Shown here: piece by piece, positions 1 to 11,184 of the stretch
Numbering within the stretch: the first letter of the stretch is position 1
Layout of the letters: every line of letters begins with the position of its first letter
NCBI GenBank assembly: GCA_014529385.2
Contig: CM043966.1
Coordinates: 141,346,211 to 141,410,210, forward strand
Reading direction: 5' to 3'
Source: Adiantum capillus-veneris
Taxonomy: Eukaryota; Streptophyta; Polypodiopsida; Polypodiales; Pteridaceae
Length of the DNA stretch: 64,000 nucleotides
Program-made: the position numbers and the translations under genes
Notes under the pieces: generated by a model
Database searches by the model: none
Told to the model about the DNA's origin: nothing
The model's input: the letters and a program-made list of their open reading frames with translations, nothing else

Positions 1-625
1 TTCATGAGAAATTGTGTAGAATTTTGTGCCCACATCTTCTTCCTCATCAATCATATCCTCCTCATCTTCATATCTTGCCCTTGAAAGCATATCTGCCATT
101 GCATTATCTTTTCCTACAATGTGATTCAATTCTAGGTTCAAGGACTTTATATAAGCAATTGACCTAAGCATAGCAATATCAGGAGTAGAGCAGCTTGCAA
201 TCATCCCTAGAAGTGGTAAGCAATCAATCTCCACAACTACAGATGCTCCAATGAAGTACTCTTTGTCACACTTTAATGTTGTAACGACCCCCCACAACTC
301 CCTTTTTATCTGTGGATATGATCTTTGGCAAGAGCTTAGAACCTTGGCCCCAAACTTCACCACATACCTGTGTTTCTCTTCATTGTCTTGTCCTATTGCC
401 CATCCGATTCCCGTTGGACTAGTGTCCACTTTCACAATCACCGGTCTTCCACACTCATAGTCAATCTTCCTCAAAGTTGGTGAAGACAGTAGCAATTGCT
501 TCAACTTTCTCATAGCTTTTACATGTGCATCGTTCCATTGAAACCTTGGTTCTTCCTTAGCAATTGATAAAGAGGATCTACAATATGTGCAAAATGTAGA
601 ATCCATATGAGATAGAAGACACATG
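1..625 (-). pseudogene. Ty3/gypsy RT tail and RNase H fragment (half 'O' of split element L/O)
   Basis: Read on the minus strand from 625 down to 1, this encodes the end of a gypsy reverse transcriptase and most of its RNase H. Visible motifs are the FAHIVDPLY linker, a W-x-D stretch (QWNDAH), the first RNase H Asp (VKVDTSP), ELWGVVTTL and the VGKDNAMADMLSR end. The frame is open except for one frameshift near 548-560. RNase H degrades the RNA strand during reverse transcription. The piece starts exactly at the target duplication beside the copia LTR (626). It continues in phase the frame that is cut at 44209 on the other strand, so both belong to one element. The rest lies outside the window. 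Family assignment is secure. Confidence 0.85.
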
Positions 626-872
626 TGTTAGAAACAACGGCTATGGAGGGTGCAGCGGTGAGGATCCATGGCTAGAGGTGCAGCGTGCTGAGGAAGAAGA
701 AGAAGAACGAGATGAGAAGAGAGAGCTCGACAAACAAAAAAAAAACACTATATTTTGATTGATTGTAAAGCCTTACATATAACGCCATGCAAACTATAAG
801 TGACCTACATGCCTTTAAGAGGTTGTTCCCATGGGTTGACATCAAAATCCATGAGGGCTTGGAAACCCAACA
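626..872 (-). repeat. Copia element M/N, 3' LTR
   Basis: Minus-strand LTR of 247 bp, starting TGTTGGGTTTCC (872) and ending CTAACA (626). The flanking bases 621-625 are ACATG, which is CATGT on the element's strand. That equals the five bases 44205-44209 before the related LTR at 44210. The two LTRs are clearly alike over the first 80 bp or so and at the pyrimidine-rich end, but diverged (about 70% by eye), so this insertion is old. Confidence 0.8.
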
Positions 873-1216
873 ATCCCCCCCTCAAGCTTGCACTGGACAG
901 ACCACTCTCATTATACCTTGAGTTTTTGGTATACTCGGCAACCGTGAGTTTTAGGTTCTCTCACAACCAAGGATTTTTGGTGTATCCATGACTTGTTGCT
1001 ATGTCAATAACCCCCCCTTGAACAGATAGGGTGTAGGTCAAAAAAGTTAGCTACCATAAATGGAGTTTTTTGGTTCACTGCCAAACCTTGGGTTTAAGGT
1101 GTACCCAGTAACCTCATGAGAAGCGGTAAAAACAGGCTGAGAACTGACAAAAAATTGGGAGGTCTTACCACTTATCTGTGTGGCAGTGTCTATAACCCGT
1201 ACAAAAGGGACATGAC
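873..1216 (-). mobile_element. Copia M/N 3' internal remnant with polypurine tracts
   Basis: On the minus strand a polypurine tract (GCTTGAGGGGGGGAT, 873-887) abuts the 3' LTR, as expected for the plus-strand primer. A second similar tract (CAAGGGGGGG) lies at about 1010-1020. Between and upstream is non-coding 3' sequence; a short open stretch at 1047-1256 has no recognisable domain and runs into the next element's LTR. The segment ends where copia A begins at 1217. Confidence 0.6.
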
Positions 1217-1443
1217 TGTAACCATATACATGTGGTAGTGATGTGAGTGAACACACTAGGACCGCTGGGGCATTTTTTCCCTCTTTAGGAGGTTTTTTCC
1301 CCCGAGCATTGTATATACGCCCATCACTCTAGGGCTATCTATCTTTCCATTGCACACTAAGTAATACACTCTCTATTGTGTGCCTTGATCTTCCTTCATC
1401 TTCTCCAAGCTGTGTGCATTTCTCTGCAACCCTAATTCCAACA
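1217..1443 (+). repeat. 5' LTR of copia A
   Basis: 227 bp, from TGTAACCATATACATG to CCTAATTCCAACA. The same LTR occurs at 22989-23214 and 28563-28789 in the opposite orientation. It is followed directly by the primer site, which fixes its 3' end. Confidence 0.92.
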
Positions 1444-1460
1444 ATTGGTATCAGAGCAGG
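1444..1460 (+). other. Primer binding site of copia A (initiator Met tRNA)
   Basis: ATTGGTATCAGAGCAGG immediately follows the LTR. The core TGGTATCAGAGC is complementary to the 3' end of plant initiator Met tRNA, the usual copia primer. Confidence 0.9.
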
Positions 1461-1805
1461 TTGCGTCCTCCCGGGCTTAGTCGTCAGCTGCTCGAGCATA
1501 CGCGTGCTCACTTTATCCGATTACAGTGAGGTTTGGCAAGCGTTCACAGGTCAACAAATATTTCGAGAGAACTTGCTGAGCTCAGTCTGCTCAGATTTTT
1601 GATTCGGGCTCATTTCGGCCTCCGTTTCCACTATAGGTAGTGCTGCACAAGCTATTTCGTCATTTTGTGCAGAGTTCCTGTTATTGCCATTTTCTCCATA
1701 ACAGGTGCCTTATAGTCTTCTACGGTTTGTGCTATATAGCACGTGTTGTTCCCGCTCCGTTTCTCCTATTTTTGGGCAGTTTTCACATCAGGTGCAGCAT
1801 TTACC

Positions 1806-2647
1806 ATGGCTGACAACAACAACACAAATGTGTTCAAGATGTTTGTTGCCGAGGACAAGTTGGATGGGGACAATTACCCTATGTGGGCTTATATGATGCA
1901 GCACGTTCTTGTGTCAAAGGGCGTCTGGAATATTGTGCAGGGCATTGATGTACGTCCTGGTTCTGAGGATGTAGGCAATGTTGAGGATGTTGCAGGTCTT
2001 GCTGCAAGGATTGCTGCTATTAGAGTTGTTTTGCCTACAGCAGAACAATCTCATTGGGATGTAAAGGATGCGCAGGCTCGTGCATTCATTGCGTTGTCTG
2101 TGAAGTGCACCATTGTTTCTCACATTCATTCAACAAAATCTGCAAAACAGGCTTGGGATATTCTAGCAGGTCTTTATGCAAGACGCAATGAGGCTAAAAT
2201 TTCTTTGCTGCATAAAGAGTTGGAGTCGAAGATCATGCATGAGGAAGATGATATGGACACTTTCCTTGCTAGTGTCAAGGATATCAATGAGCAACTTATT
2301 TCTGCGGTGAAGTCATTTCAGACAGTTCCCTTGTGCAGACTGTTCTTGATGCCTTACTAGATTCTTACCAGACTTTTGCTAGTACTTGGAGACTTATGAC
2401 CCAAGGAAATCCTGAAGTTGTCAAGTTTGATGCATTATGCACATTGCTATTGCAAGAGTCACTTTCCAGAAAAAACAGAACTAGGTAGCGTGCAGTTGAA
2501 CAAGCTTTTATTGCTTCTCAAAGAAAGGGTGGTAACAACAATGCGGCCACTTCTTATGGTTCTGCTGCGAGTGGCAAAACTTATGTTCCTAATGCTTCTG
2601 TTGGCAGCAATTCGTCTGCAAATTCAAATGATAAGGGAAAAAAGAAG
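1806..2647 (+). pseudogene. gag: Copia A gag, frameshifted
   Basis: The start is the ATG at 1806 (MADNNNTNVFKMF), since the related element at 28200 starts at the same point. Residues 1-185 show the copia gag pattern (LDGDNYPMWAYMM, AKQAWDILAGLY, LLHKELESKIMHEEDDMDTFL). A frameshift near 2320 takes the frame to a stop at 2360; the homologous frame continues after it, with a further in-frame TAG near 2486, through a Ser/Asn-rich linker to the zinc knuckle at 2651. Gag forms the virus-like particle. The breaks make this copy dead. The 362 bp from the primer site to the ATG are an untranslated leader. Confidence 0.85.
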
Positions 2648-4162
2648 ATGTGTTGCCATTATTGTAAAGCTAATGATCACTTGATCAAGTCGTGTCCTAA
2701 GTTGAAGGCCAAAGAGGCTAAGAAGAAAGAGGGTGGTTCCACTGCAAATGTTGGTTCCACTACAAATGCAGCCATTGTTGAGTCTTCTGTGAAAGGAGAC
2801 TGTGATGCTGATATTGATGCAGAATGGGCTTTTAGCACAGAGTGCACTTACAATCCTGTTGTCCATGATGCATGCTTGTTAGTTGCTACAGATTCACATG
2901 TGTGGTATTTCGACACTGGTGCTACAAAGCACATTACCTCACATCGTGAAGTGTTTACCTCTCTTGAGTCTGTCCCTCATGGGAATTCAGTCACTTGTGC
3001 CAACATTGCCTCTTATCCAGTTCAGGGAGTTGGAAATATTGTGCTTACTGCGACAAATGGTAGTCCCTTCACACTTGTTGATGCACTTTATGTACCTGGG
3101 ATCAAGAAGAATCTTTTGTCTGTATCCACACTTGCTAGACTTGGACTTGTAGTCAAATTTGTGGATGACAGATGTACAATTCATGATCTCAGTTTTGGTG
3201 ATGAAATTGTTGCATCTGGCCTTTTGTGTCGTGGGTTGTATAAGCTCACTTTGTATGACAAGTGTGGACAAAATTTTGCAAATGCTGTTGCAGATTCAAG
3301 GGCTATTTCAGATGCAAAACTTTGGCATGCACGTTTTGGTCATCTGAATTTTTCCAGTTTGCTGTGTTTGCAGAAATCTGATATGGTTGCTTCTTTGCCA
3401 CCTCTTGAAGCACCTGTCAAACATGTTTGTGAAGGCTGTATTTTGGGTAAGATGCAGCGTTCTAAATTTCCAAAGGATGGTTCAGTTCGGGCCACATGCA
3501 GGTTGCAGCTTGTGCATAGTGATGTTTGTGGGCCCATGCAAACTCCGTCCTTGGGCAATTACTTTTACTTCGTGAATTTCATTGATGATTACTCCAAGCA
3601 TGCATGGGTATTTCCGCTTAAAGAGAAGTCCAAAGTTTTTATGTGCTTCAAACAATTTCTGGCTATGGCTGAAAATGTCTCAAAATGTACTATGGGCACC
3701 GTCCGTTCCGATCGAGGGGGGGAGTATATGTCTCATGAATTTAATGCATTTCTGGCTAGTCATGGGATAAAACACCAAAGTACAGTGCCTTATACACCTC
3801 ATCAAAATGGTGTTGCTGAGAGGAAAAATAAGTCACGGACAGAAATGGCACGATGTATGGTCAAGAGTCAAGCTTTGCCACATTCTTTTTGGCTTGAGGC
3901 CATCATGTGTGCCACTTATGTACTTAACAGGTGTCCTAAAAAAGCTTTGCAGTCTATTACTCCATATGAAGCATGGCATGATAGAAAGCCTTCTATTGAG
4001 CACATGCGTGTTTTTGGTTGTTTGGCATATGCTTTGGTGCCACAAACACAGCGCAAAAAATTGGATGATAAGGCTGTCAAATGTATTTTTGTTGGTTGTA
4101 GTGCTGAAAGCAAAGGTTACAGGTTATATCATCCACAAACAAAGCGTATTCTAGTTTCATGA
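2648..4162 (+). pseudogene. pol: Copia A zinc knuckle, protease and integrase region
   Basis: In order: a CCHC knuckle (CHYCKANDHLIKSC), the aspartic protease motif DTGATKHIT (about residues 90-98), a GAG-pre-integrase H-H-C-C zinc site (LWHARFGH to HVCEGCILGK), then the integrase core with D (LVHSDVCGP), D (RSDRGGEY) and E (NGVAERKN). The frame is open for 504 codons and ends at TGA (4160-4162), where the related copy reads Arg, so it looks like a CGA to TGA change. Without that stop it would run on into RT. It is non-functional as part of a pol polyprotein. Confidence 0.88.
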
Positions 4163-6064
4163 GATGTAGTGTTTGTGGAAGATTCTGTTCAACCCTTGCT
4201 GTCATGTACTAGAGATAGTAATGTAAGCTCACAGGAAATTTATGACACTTTGTTGCCTCTTTTCAGTGGTGGAAATAGGAATGTAAGTTCCAATGAGGCA
4301 ATGTACAGCCTATGGGGGTTTCTGAAAATGTTATAGATCAACCTATTACTGATGCATATGTACATGACGTACTTGATGAGGAAAGGGCTGAAAATGAGCA
4401 GGCTAGAGGTATGCCAAAATGGCTGGTGCACACTTTGCGTGACAGTAAATTGGATGCACCTTTGTCTAGACGTACTCGTTCAGGCTCTCGCCATGCATCT
4501 TATGCATCAGATTGTTATGCTTTGGCTGTGTCTAGCTTACATGATGTTGAGGAGCCTCTGTCTTTTGATGAAGCACAGAATTTATGAAATTGGATGGCTG
4601 CCATGGAATCAGAATATGATGCACTTATAGAATATGATGCAATCAGAATATTATAGAAAATGACACATGGACTTTATGTGATTTTTCTCCTGGCAAAAAG
4701 GCCATTGGTACGAAGTGGGTTTACAAGTTGAAACGCAAGCCGGATGGTGAGATCGATCGCCATAAGGCTCGACTTGTTGCAAAGGGTTACACACAGAGAT
4801 TATGAAGAGACTTTTGCTCCCACTTGTCGTATGACTACTGTGAGTTTTCTATGTGCATTGGCAGCTCATTTTGGTTGGGATGTACTTCATTCAGACATTG
4901 TTACTGGTTTCTTGAATGGTGACATATTTGAGGAAGTTTATGTAACACAACCTCGCGGTTTTGTCATAAAAGGACAAGAGGACAAAGTGTGCAGATGTAA
5001 GAAGGCTTTGTATGGGTTGAAGCAATCTCCTCATGCTTGGTATGAGAAATCTAATACTCATTTGTCCAAACGAGGCTTTCGTAACAGTCCAACAGAAAGC
5101 ACATTGTATGTAAAGCGTTAGGGTGATGTACTTCTCATTGTGGTTCTTTATGTCGATGATTTCTTCATCATTGGACCAAATGAGAGACATATTTCTGAAT
5201 TTAAGGCTGATTTGAATGCTACTTTCAAGATGAAAGATTTGGGGCTGTTGCATCATTCTTGGGTATACAGTTTAAGCAGTGTGATGGTGGTTTGCCTTGT
5301 GTCAGAAAAGCTACATAGAGACATTGCTATGTAACTTTGGACTTGAGGATTGCAAATCTATTGCCACTCCCATGGAAACAGGTTTGAAGTTGAGTCTACA
5401 TGATGTTGGTGATCCTGCTGATGTCACTCTTTATCAAACTGGTGTTGGCTGCCTCATTTATGTATGCAACACGAGGCCGGATATTCAGTTTGCAGTCTCA
5501 CAGGTCAGCAGATTTATGCATAGCCCAGGGTCTAAGCATTGGCAGGCTATCAGGAGGATTTTTCGCTACCTTAGTGGCACTTTACATCTTGGCTTGTTTT
5601 ATCCCAAGGGGGGATCATTGCCGCCAGAATTACATGCTTTTTCGGACTCAGATTGGGCTGGTTGTTTTGACACGCGAGTGTCCACTAGTGGTTTTTGTTT
5701 CATGCTTGGCAATTCATCTATATCATGGTTGAGCAAGATGCAACCTACTGTGTCCACTTAGAGTTGTGAGGCTGACTACAGGGCAGTCTTCAAAGCTACA
5801 ATTGAGTGTGTATGGCTCAGACGCCTTATGGCTGATTTGGGTGTTGGACACGACACTGCCAACACTATCTACACTGACAGTCAAAGCGCATTGGAAGTTG
5901 CAAGGAACCCAGGTTTTCATGCTCACACAAAGCACATTGAGGTGCATTACCACTATGTCAGGGAGAGGCTCTCAATAAGAGAGATCACCTTGGCTTATAT
6001 GCCAACACAGGACAACCTTGTAGATCTTTTCACAAAGGCATTGTCTCGTGAGAAGATTGAAGCT
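4163..6064 (+). pseudogene. pol: Copia A reverse transcriptase and RNase H, multiply broken
   Basis: The C-terminal half of pol is split into short open segments. RT blocks are recognisable (ETFAPTCRMTT, GWDVLHSDIV, ALYGLKQSPHAWYEK, LYVDDFFI), followed by RNase H (FSDSDWAGCFDTR, YTDSQSALEVARN, TKHIEVHYHYVRE). Compared with the intact copy at 23290-26541 there are frameshifts near 4300, a roughly 27-bp partial duplication at 4612-4660, a deletion of about 14 bp near 4795, stops at 5119 and 5758, and a frameshift near 5255. The segment stops at SREKIEA, about 15 codons before the natural end, where chromovirus DNA begins. Confidence 0.88.
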
Positions 6065-6780
6065 CATGTAGATTTCTTGGGCTAGGCCATGCTTTTATTA
6101 CCTCTAACTTTGATGGATCCATTTGGATACCATCTTTAGAGATAATATGACCTAGGTATTGAATCTCTTGAAGGAAGAATTCGCTTTTCTTTTGGTTAAG
6201 AAAAAGCTTGTTCTCCCTCAATGCTTGAAAAATCACTTGGAGATGTTGCTTATGTTCCTCCAAAGACTTGGAGTAGATGATGATATCATCAAAGAACACT
6301 CCAGTGAATTTGCGGTATGGTCTAAAAAATTTCTCCATCAAACGATTGAACATAGCTGGTGCATTAGTCAAGCCAAAAGGCATGACTAGATATTCATAAA
6401 GACCAAACGTTGTGCAAAACGCGGTCTTTAAGATATCTTCATCCACTATCCTTATTTGATGATAGCCACTCTTAAGGTCAATCCTACTGAAGTAGGTTAA
6501 GCCGTGTAGCTTATCAAACAGATCTTCTACCCGAGGTACGAGAAATCTGTTTTTGATAGTGATATGGTTTAGTGCTCGATATTCCACACACATACGGTAT
6601 GTACCATCTTTCTTTTGCACTAAAAGGACTGGAGAACAAAAGGGAGAGGAACTAGGCCTCACCATCCCTTTGTCTACCAGCTCTTGTACTTGCCTCATGA
6701 TCTCCTCTTGTTGAGTTTGTGAGACTCGATAAGGAGGCTTGTTAGGTGGTGAGCTTCCAGGAAGGAGCTCAATACGATGG
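6064..6780 (-). pseudogene. pol: Chromovirus C reverse transcriptase (partial)
   Basis: The minus frame starting around 6780 encodes gypsy RT: the QELVDKGMVRPSSSPF entry, SPVLLVQKKDGTYRMCVEYRALN, the active site as FFDDIIIYS (VFFDD in place of YVDD, with both Asp kept), then LGHIISKDGI. The frame stays open to the breakpoint at 6064, after which it reads copia sequence. The missing part (connection, RNase H, integrase) was removed when the copia was joined here. Confidence 0.85.
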
Positions 6781-6791
6781 TCATCATCCCC

Positions 6792-8794
6792 TCATTTTGG
6801 AGGTAAGTCCATAGGGATATCATCGATGAACACATCTTGGAATCCTTTTAGAAAATTAGACAAGTCTAACTCTTCTTGATTCCTACCATTTACATTTGAT
6901 GAAACATTAGTATCTTTTAGAGACTCTTTGACAAAAATCATGTACGCAGATACTAAGCTCTTCATTGAATTATCAAAAGCAAGAGGATTTACAAGTGGAA
7001 TAGTGCGACCACGCTCACTAGCATCTATACACATGTTCTTTCCCCCGTAGATGAAGTAGATTCTCCTTTCAAGGAACTTCATGTTGGCAGCCATGGGATC
7101 AAACCATGGTGCCCCTAGGATAACATCCTCATGTTGGAGAGGAGATATGAAGAAGTCTTCCTTGTCGACATAGCTTTGGACATGAAGCCTCAACTTCCCA
7201 ATCAAGGGAGTAATGGAGGCTTGTTGTCCCTTGAAAGCTGCATCAGCCACTACTATATCTCCCATCTCAAAAGCTTGAATGCCCAACTTGGTGGCCAACT
7301 CCATTGATATGAAGTTAAGAGTAGAGCCAGGGTCAAACAAGATGAAGGCATCATGCTCTCCTACCTTTCCCCAAGCATAGGAAAGTGATTATCCTTTGCA
7401 ATGAGCATCCTCTTTTGGAGCTTCGATGGTGGAATCCCTAGGAGTCTCATTGCGAGTATTCTTCTTGGGGCAAGAACGATAGCCATGTCCTTGCTCCCCA
7501 CACTTGAAACACTTATGGTCCTTGCAAAAAGCTTCAAGCTCTTCAGGAGAGAGTTTGTTTTTACCTTTGTAAACTCCCTTCTCCTTGGACCAATTACTGT
7601 TGTTGTTGGAATTGACTTGGGAAGTATTTGAACATTGGTTTTCCCCTTTGCATCATTTTTGTCTTTGTTTTCCATGGGCTTGACATTACGTGTATCCCCT
7701 TGATGGAAATTGATGCATGAAGCAACCATGGTGTGATGGATTACTTTGCTAATAGTACCAGGCCGTTGAGAGTTGATGTATTCGGCCATCTCTTCAGGTA
7801 ATCCCGCACAGAATTGCTGCCTTTGCTTGGCAAAGTCTATCTTTTGAAAGACAGTAGCCTTGAGATTGAAATCCCAAAACTTGTCTACATATTTGTGGAT
7901 AGACTCATGGGAGAGGAGCTTCAAGCTGCGCCATTCGGTAAGCACTTTGTCCTTTGCATCGCTTGCAAGGAATTGCTTCATGATGGAAACTCGTAGAGTT
8001 TTCCATGTCTTTGGGGCTTCACCATTTCCACGAAGGCTAGCCCACCATTGACGAGCTGATTTTTGGAAGCGCATAGCTACATGGCGTAGCTTAGAGGACT
8101 CTGTGAAGCCCTCATCTCCAAAGGCCGCCTCAAATTGTTGGATGAAGGCCAACACTTTGTCGGTAGCACCGAAGGTGCCATCATAGGTGAGAAAAGAGAT
8201 ACTCTTTCCTCCCTCCTTGAACTTATTTAGCTTTTGTGACCTTCGCCATGCAGGAAATGATTTGCGATGTCCTACCCTCTTGTATTATCTAGGAGAATAA
8301 CCATAACTTTCGTCAGAAGAGGAGGAAGGTGAAGAAGAAGGAGAAGAGGGTGACCTCTTCCTAGCCCTTTTCTTCCTTTGTTTCCTCTCTTGCCTTTCAG
8401 AGTGATGAGGAGAAGGACTATGTGTTGGTCTTTTCCTCTTGGGAGGAGTGGGCGATCGTCTAGACCGCCGTCTTTCTGGAGCCACATCTTCAGAGGAACT
8501 TAAACTTTCATTGCTTTCTTGCTCTTTGGATTCCTCCTCTCGAATGGGAGAGGGTCTTCTTTTGGGGGTCTCTTCAAGAGGCCTCCTAAGCTCTCTCTCC
8601 TCTTGGAGAGGAAGGGAAATTCCATAAGCACGAAGTTGTTGAGTAACTTTGGCTTGCAAAGCAGGGTTGCCCATAGCTTGCTGCAACCTAGTGACGAGAT
8701 AATTCACAAACATGGGAGCATCATCATTAGCACCTTCATGTGCAAAATCAAAGCTATCAATGTTCATTCTACTCTCTTGATTATTGTCATCCAT
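6792..8794 (-). pseudogene. gag: Chromovirus C gag and protease, broken
   Basis: The start is ATG at 8794 (MDDNNQESRMNIDSFD), conserved in D at 22040. The N-terminal 170 residues are basic and rich in Ser/Arg/Pro. A TAA at about 8286 (Glu in D) breaks the frame, which resumes in the gag core at 8155 (SARQWWASLRG, LPEEMAEYINSQ). A frameshift near 7625 moves the zinc knuckle out of frame. The protease at 7340-6792 has DPGSTLNFIS in place of the usual DSG/DTG. D has DPCS at the same site, so Pro is shared by both copies. The leader 8795-9194 is non-coding. Confidence 0.85.
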
Positions 8795-9194
8795 GTTAAC
8801 AAAATTTATGTATGTACTTACTGTATGCTTTGGCAATTCAAAACCTTAGTTGCCACCCCTCTTAGCCTTTGAAAATCGGCTCTTAAGTATCTACACCCAC
8901 GGCTTGAAGTGGATAACTATAGAGAGTAGAGGAGTAGGTCTAACATAGCAGAGTTTCCAAGGGCTAGCTCCTTTCGGACTTCTTATGGCTCAATAATGGT
9001 AAAGTCGTAGGCAAGTCTGAAAAGAGTCCATTATTAAGTCCAAAGCTCCCGAGGTGTGCACCATCCCCCACATAGTGAGCTCAACAAAACCGATAATAGA
9101 TCCCAATTCCACTTACCCTAATATAATTAACAACATCAACCATTTATAGGCTACTTAAGGACCTCTCTTCTTAAGCAAGAAAAGAGAAACCAAA

Positions 9195-9208
9195 TGCTCT
9201 GATACCAA
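9195..9208 (-). other. Primer binding site of chromovirus C (initiator Met tRNA)
   Basis: On the minus strand TTGGTATCAGAGCA directly follows the LTR that ends at 9209. The same arrangement, with one change (TTGGTATTAGAGCA), follows the sister LTR at 46606. Confidence 0.88.
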
Positions 9209-10821
9209 TGTAATGAAATTGGCCTATTTAATTTGAGAGTAGCGGAAATTAATGAGAATACTTTTGAGAAATGACTTTGTGAGCATAGAGGGTGAACGTA
9301 ATTGAAGATAGCAACATAATCATAGTAATTAGTTAACTTGGCATGAACAATACTTTTGCAAGAGAGAGAATTTAAAGAACATGACAACAGTTGAGGACCG
9401 GATTTATGTGGAGCCGGTCCCCCCTCCAATAGGCAATTGTATTATGATTTCTCCCATTAAGAGAGACTTGTTACAATACAATCTTTGTGTTCCTTGTGAC
9501 CTAGGTGATGCAATGAAGATGGAAAGCTTCATGCATCACAAATATAACATAAACTTGAAGAAAGCTTTAACTATCCCAAGCCTCAGTCCCAAGACCTCAA
9601 ACACCTTCGAAGGTGGAGAGAGCTAGTAGGGAATGAGGGTAGGGAAGAGGAAGAAGAAACATTTCGTAGGAGAAAGAATTAGTTCCTCACTTATCATAAC
9701 TCTTGTTGCTAGCATACATAATAGCATAGTAATGAAGAAGAAGGAGATGGCAAGATTAAGCATTGAAGCATGGCTCTTGGTTGGATTTGCACTCCATATC
9801 CAAGAGTGTTGGTGTAGGCTCTCAACCTCTACTTGCTTGGAGAAGGAGAGGGAGCTCTTGCACTTTTCATAGCACACAATGAGAGTGTTTGTGAGTGTGT
9901 GTGGGTGAGTATACCCCCTAAGCAACCCCCTATCTTGCTTGGGTCGACCCCCCCTTGTAGCTCATGCTTGAAGCTCATTGGACCCCTCCAGGCCTAGCCA
10001 ATCACAAGCAGAAGGCATTACAAGCAGCAAGGGTAGCCTTGAGACAAGTGTCCCCGTTTTCCCTTTGAGAGAGAGGGCTATATAAATCCTAAATTAATTA
10101 ATTAAATCTCCTAAATTATTATTGGACCCCTTGGGTGGCCAACCAATAGGCTTCAGGCACACCATGAGGGCAACATGAGGAGGAACTTGACAAGTGTCCC
10201 TTTTGATTTCTTTGTACCATGCATGCCTTGTGTGAGTGTGTGGGTGTTCTCTCTCATCCCCCCTCATGTAGGGCTCGCCCCCTCCTTGTAGAGATTGAAT
10301 CTTTGACTTTTTGACACCTCAACCCCTCATGCATAGGCCCAGTTCCCACCACAAGCTTGGCTCATAAGCACTTTAAGCTTGGAGTGGGTTCTCACCTCAA
10401 GTGCAACCCTAGCATCTCAAGCATCTCAAGCACCTCAAGCATATCAATAATTAAGCACCTCAATTATCAAGCACCTTAGTCATCAAGCATGACAAGCAGG
10501 ACAAGCACCTCGAGCTTGGTCGGATTCCCGCGCCTCAAGCTCAACCCTAGCTTACCTACGTTCAAAGGTCTTTTACACACATTATTGGAGTTCTTCAATG
10601 AAGCTAACCCTAAGGTCTTATGCTCCATTTGTTAGCCTTGCTCTTTGATAGACCATCTCTCATTTGGGCCCCTTTAACATTGGCCCCGTGTTGAGATAGA
10701 TCTATAAGCACATGTCTATATCTTAACACTTGTTCTCGTTTATTCTCCCACATTAAGTGATCAATTTAATATGAGAAAATCATTTGGGTTGGTTAGATAT
10801 TAGATATTAGATTTTATGGCA
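9209..10821 (-). repeat. Chromovirus LTR shared by C (5') and D (3')
   Basis: 1613 bp on the minus strand, from TGCCATAAAATC (10821) to TCATTACA (9209). On the 5' side lies a polypurine tract (AAGAGAGAGG, about 10824-10833) that ends D; on the 3' side lies the primer site that starts C. It is about 96-97% alike to the LTR at 44918-46606 by eye. It contains a GAGGTGCTT-type repeat and a 100-codon open stretch (9623-9925) that I do not regard as a gene. Confidence 0.9.
10400..10515. repeat. Short minisatellite inside chromovirus LTR
   Basis: Imperfect tandem units of 9-11 bp around CAAGCACCT / CAAGCATCT, seven or more copies. The sister LTR has the same array at about 45218-45345 on the other strand, with a slightly different copy pattern. 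Confidence 0.8.
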
Positions 10822-11184
10822 TTACCTCTCTCTTGAAATCATAGTCGTCCTCGACTATGAGGTAGAAGAGATAAAGTCTTAGTCATTAGTCAATTTTACT
10901 TAGCGGGTAGAGGACCCGTAGAGGATCCCTTTTTACCCTAAGACATCCTTCCAAGATGGATGACTAATCCATTTGGTGCTTGGGAGACATAGCTGCCACA
11001 AGCATGTCTGCTCTTTAGTCCATTTCATTCTCCCAAAGTAGAGTGACAAATTCTACTTGGTGTTTGAGAGACGTCGTCATCACAAACATGATTCTAAGCA
11101 TGCATACTAGTTAAATTTGTGCACAATTAAAAAGAAAACATGAGTCATTTAAAAGAAATTTGTATATTTCAATGCTTACTCTAA

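Larger units (their letters stand above)
1217..6064 (+). mobile_element. Ty1/copia element A, 3'-truncated
   Basis: Plus-strand copia with 5' LTR, primer site, gag, protease, integrase, RT and RNase H in the standard copia order. It belongs to the same family as the element at 22989-28789. The 3' end is lost: at about 6062-6066 the sequence passes within a CT microhomology into minus-strand chromovirus RT, so the last codons, the polypurine tract and the 3' LTR are missing. Several frameshifts and stops make it non-functional. The five bases before the LTR are ATGAC (1212-1216); the partner duplication cannot be checked. Confidence 0.9.
6064..9208 (-). mobile_element. Chromovirus C (Ty3/gypsy) internal region, truncated in RT
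   Basis: Minus-strand internal region from primer site (9195-9208) through leader, gag, protease and RT, cut at the fusion with copia A. It is nearly identical to element D over the shared length (compare 6064-6780 with 13225-13944, and 6792-9014 with 20037-22260). Its 5' LTR, 9209-10821, is at the same time the 3' LTR of D, so C and D form a tandem sharing one LTR. RNase H, integrase, chromodomain and 3' LTR are missing. Confidence 0.85.

Noticed and set aside
1047-1256. 69-codon minus ORF
   Set aside because: Runs from one element's LTR into another's 3' untranslated region; no domain.
1446-1457. tRNA fragments at TGGTATCAGAGC sites
   Set aside because: These 12-base runs follow LTRs and are primer binding sites; no tRNA fold around them.
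7320-7340. DPG protease motif in chromovirus C as inactivating novelty
   Set aside because: Pro at this place is shared with D and, as I recall, is seen in other plant gypsy elements; not unusual by itself.
9623-9925. 100-codon ORF in the chromovirus LTR, also at 45816-46118
   Set aside because: Open in both copies but the LTRs differ by only a few per cent, and the differences change residues freely; no domain. Likely chance.
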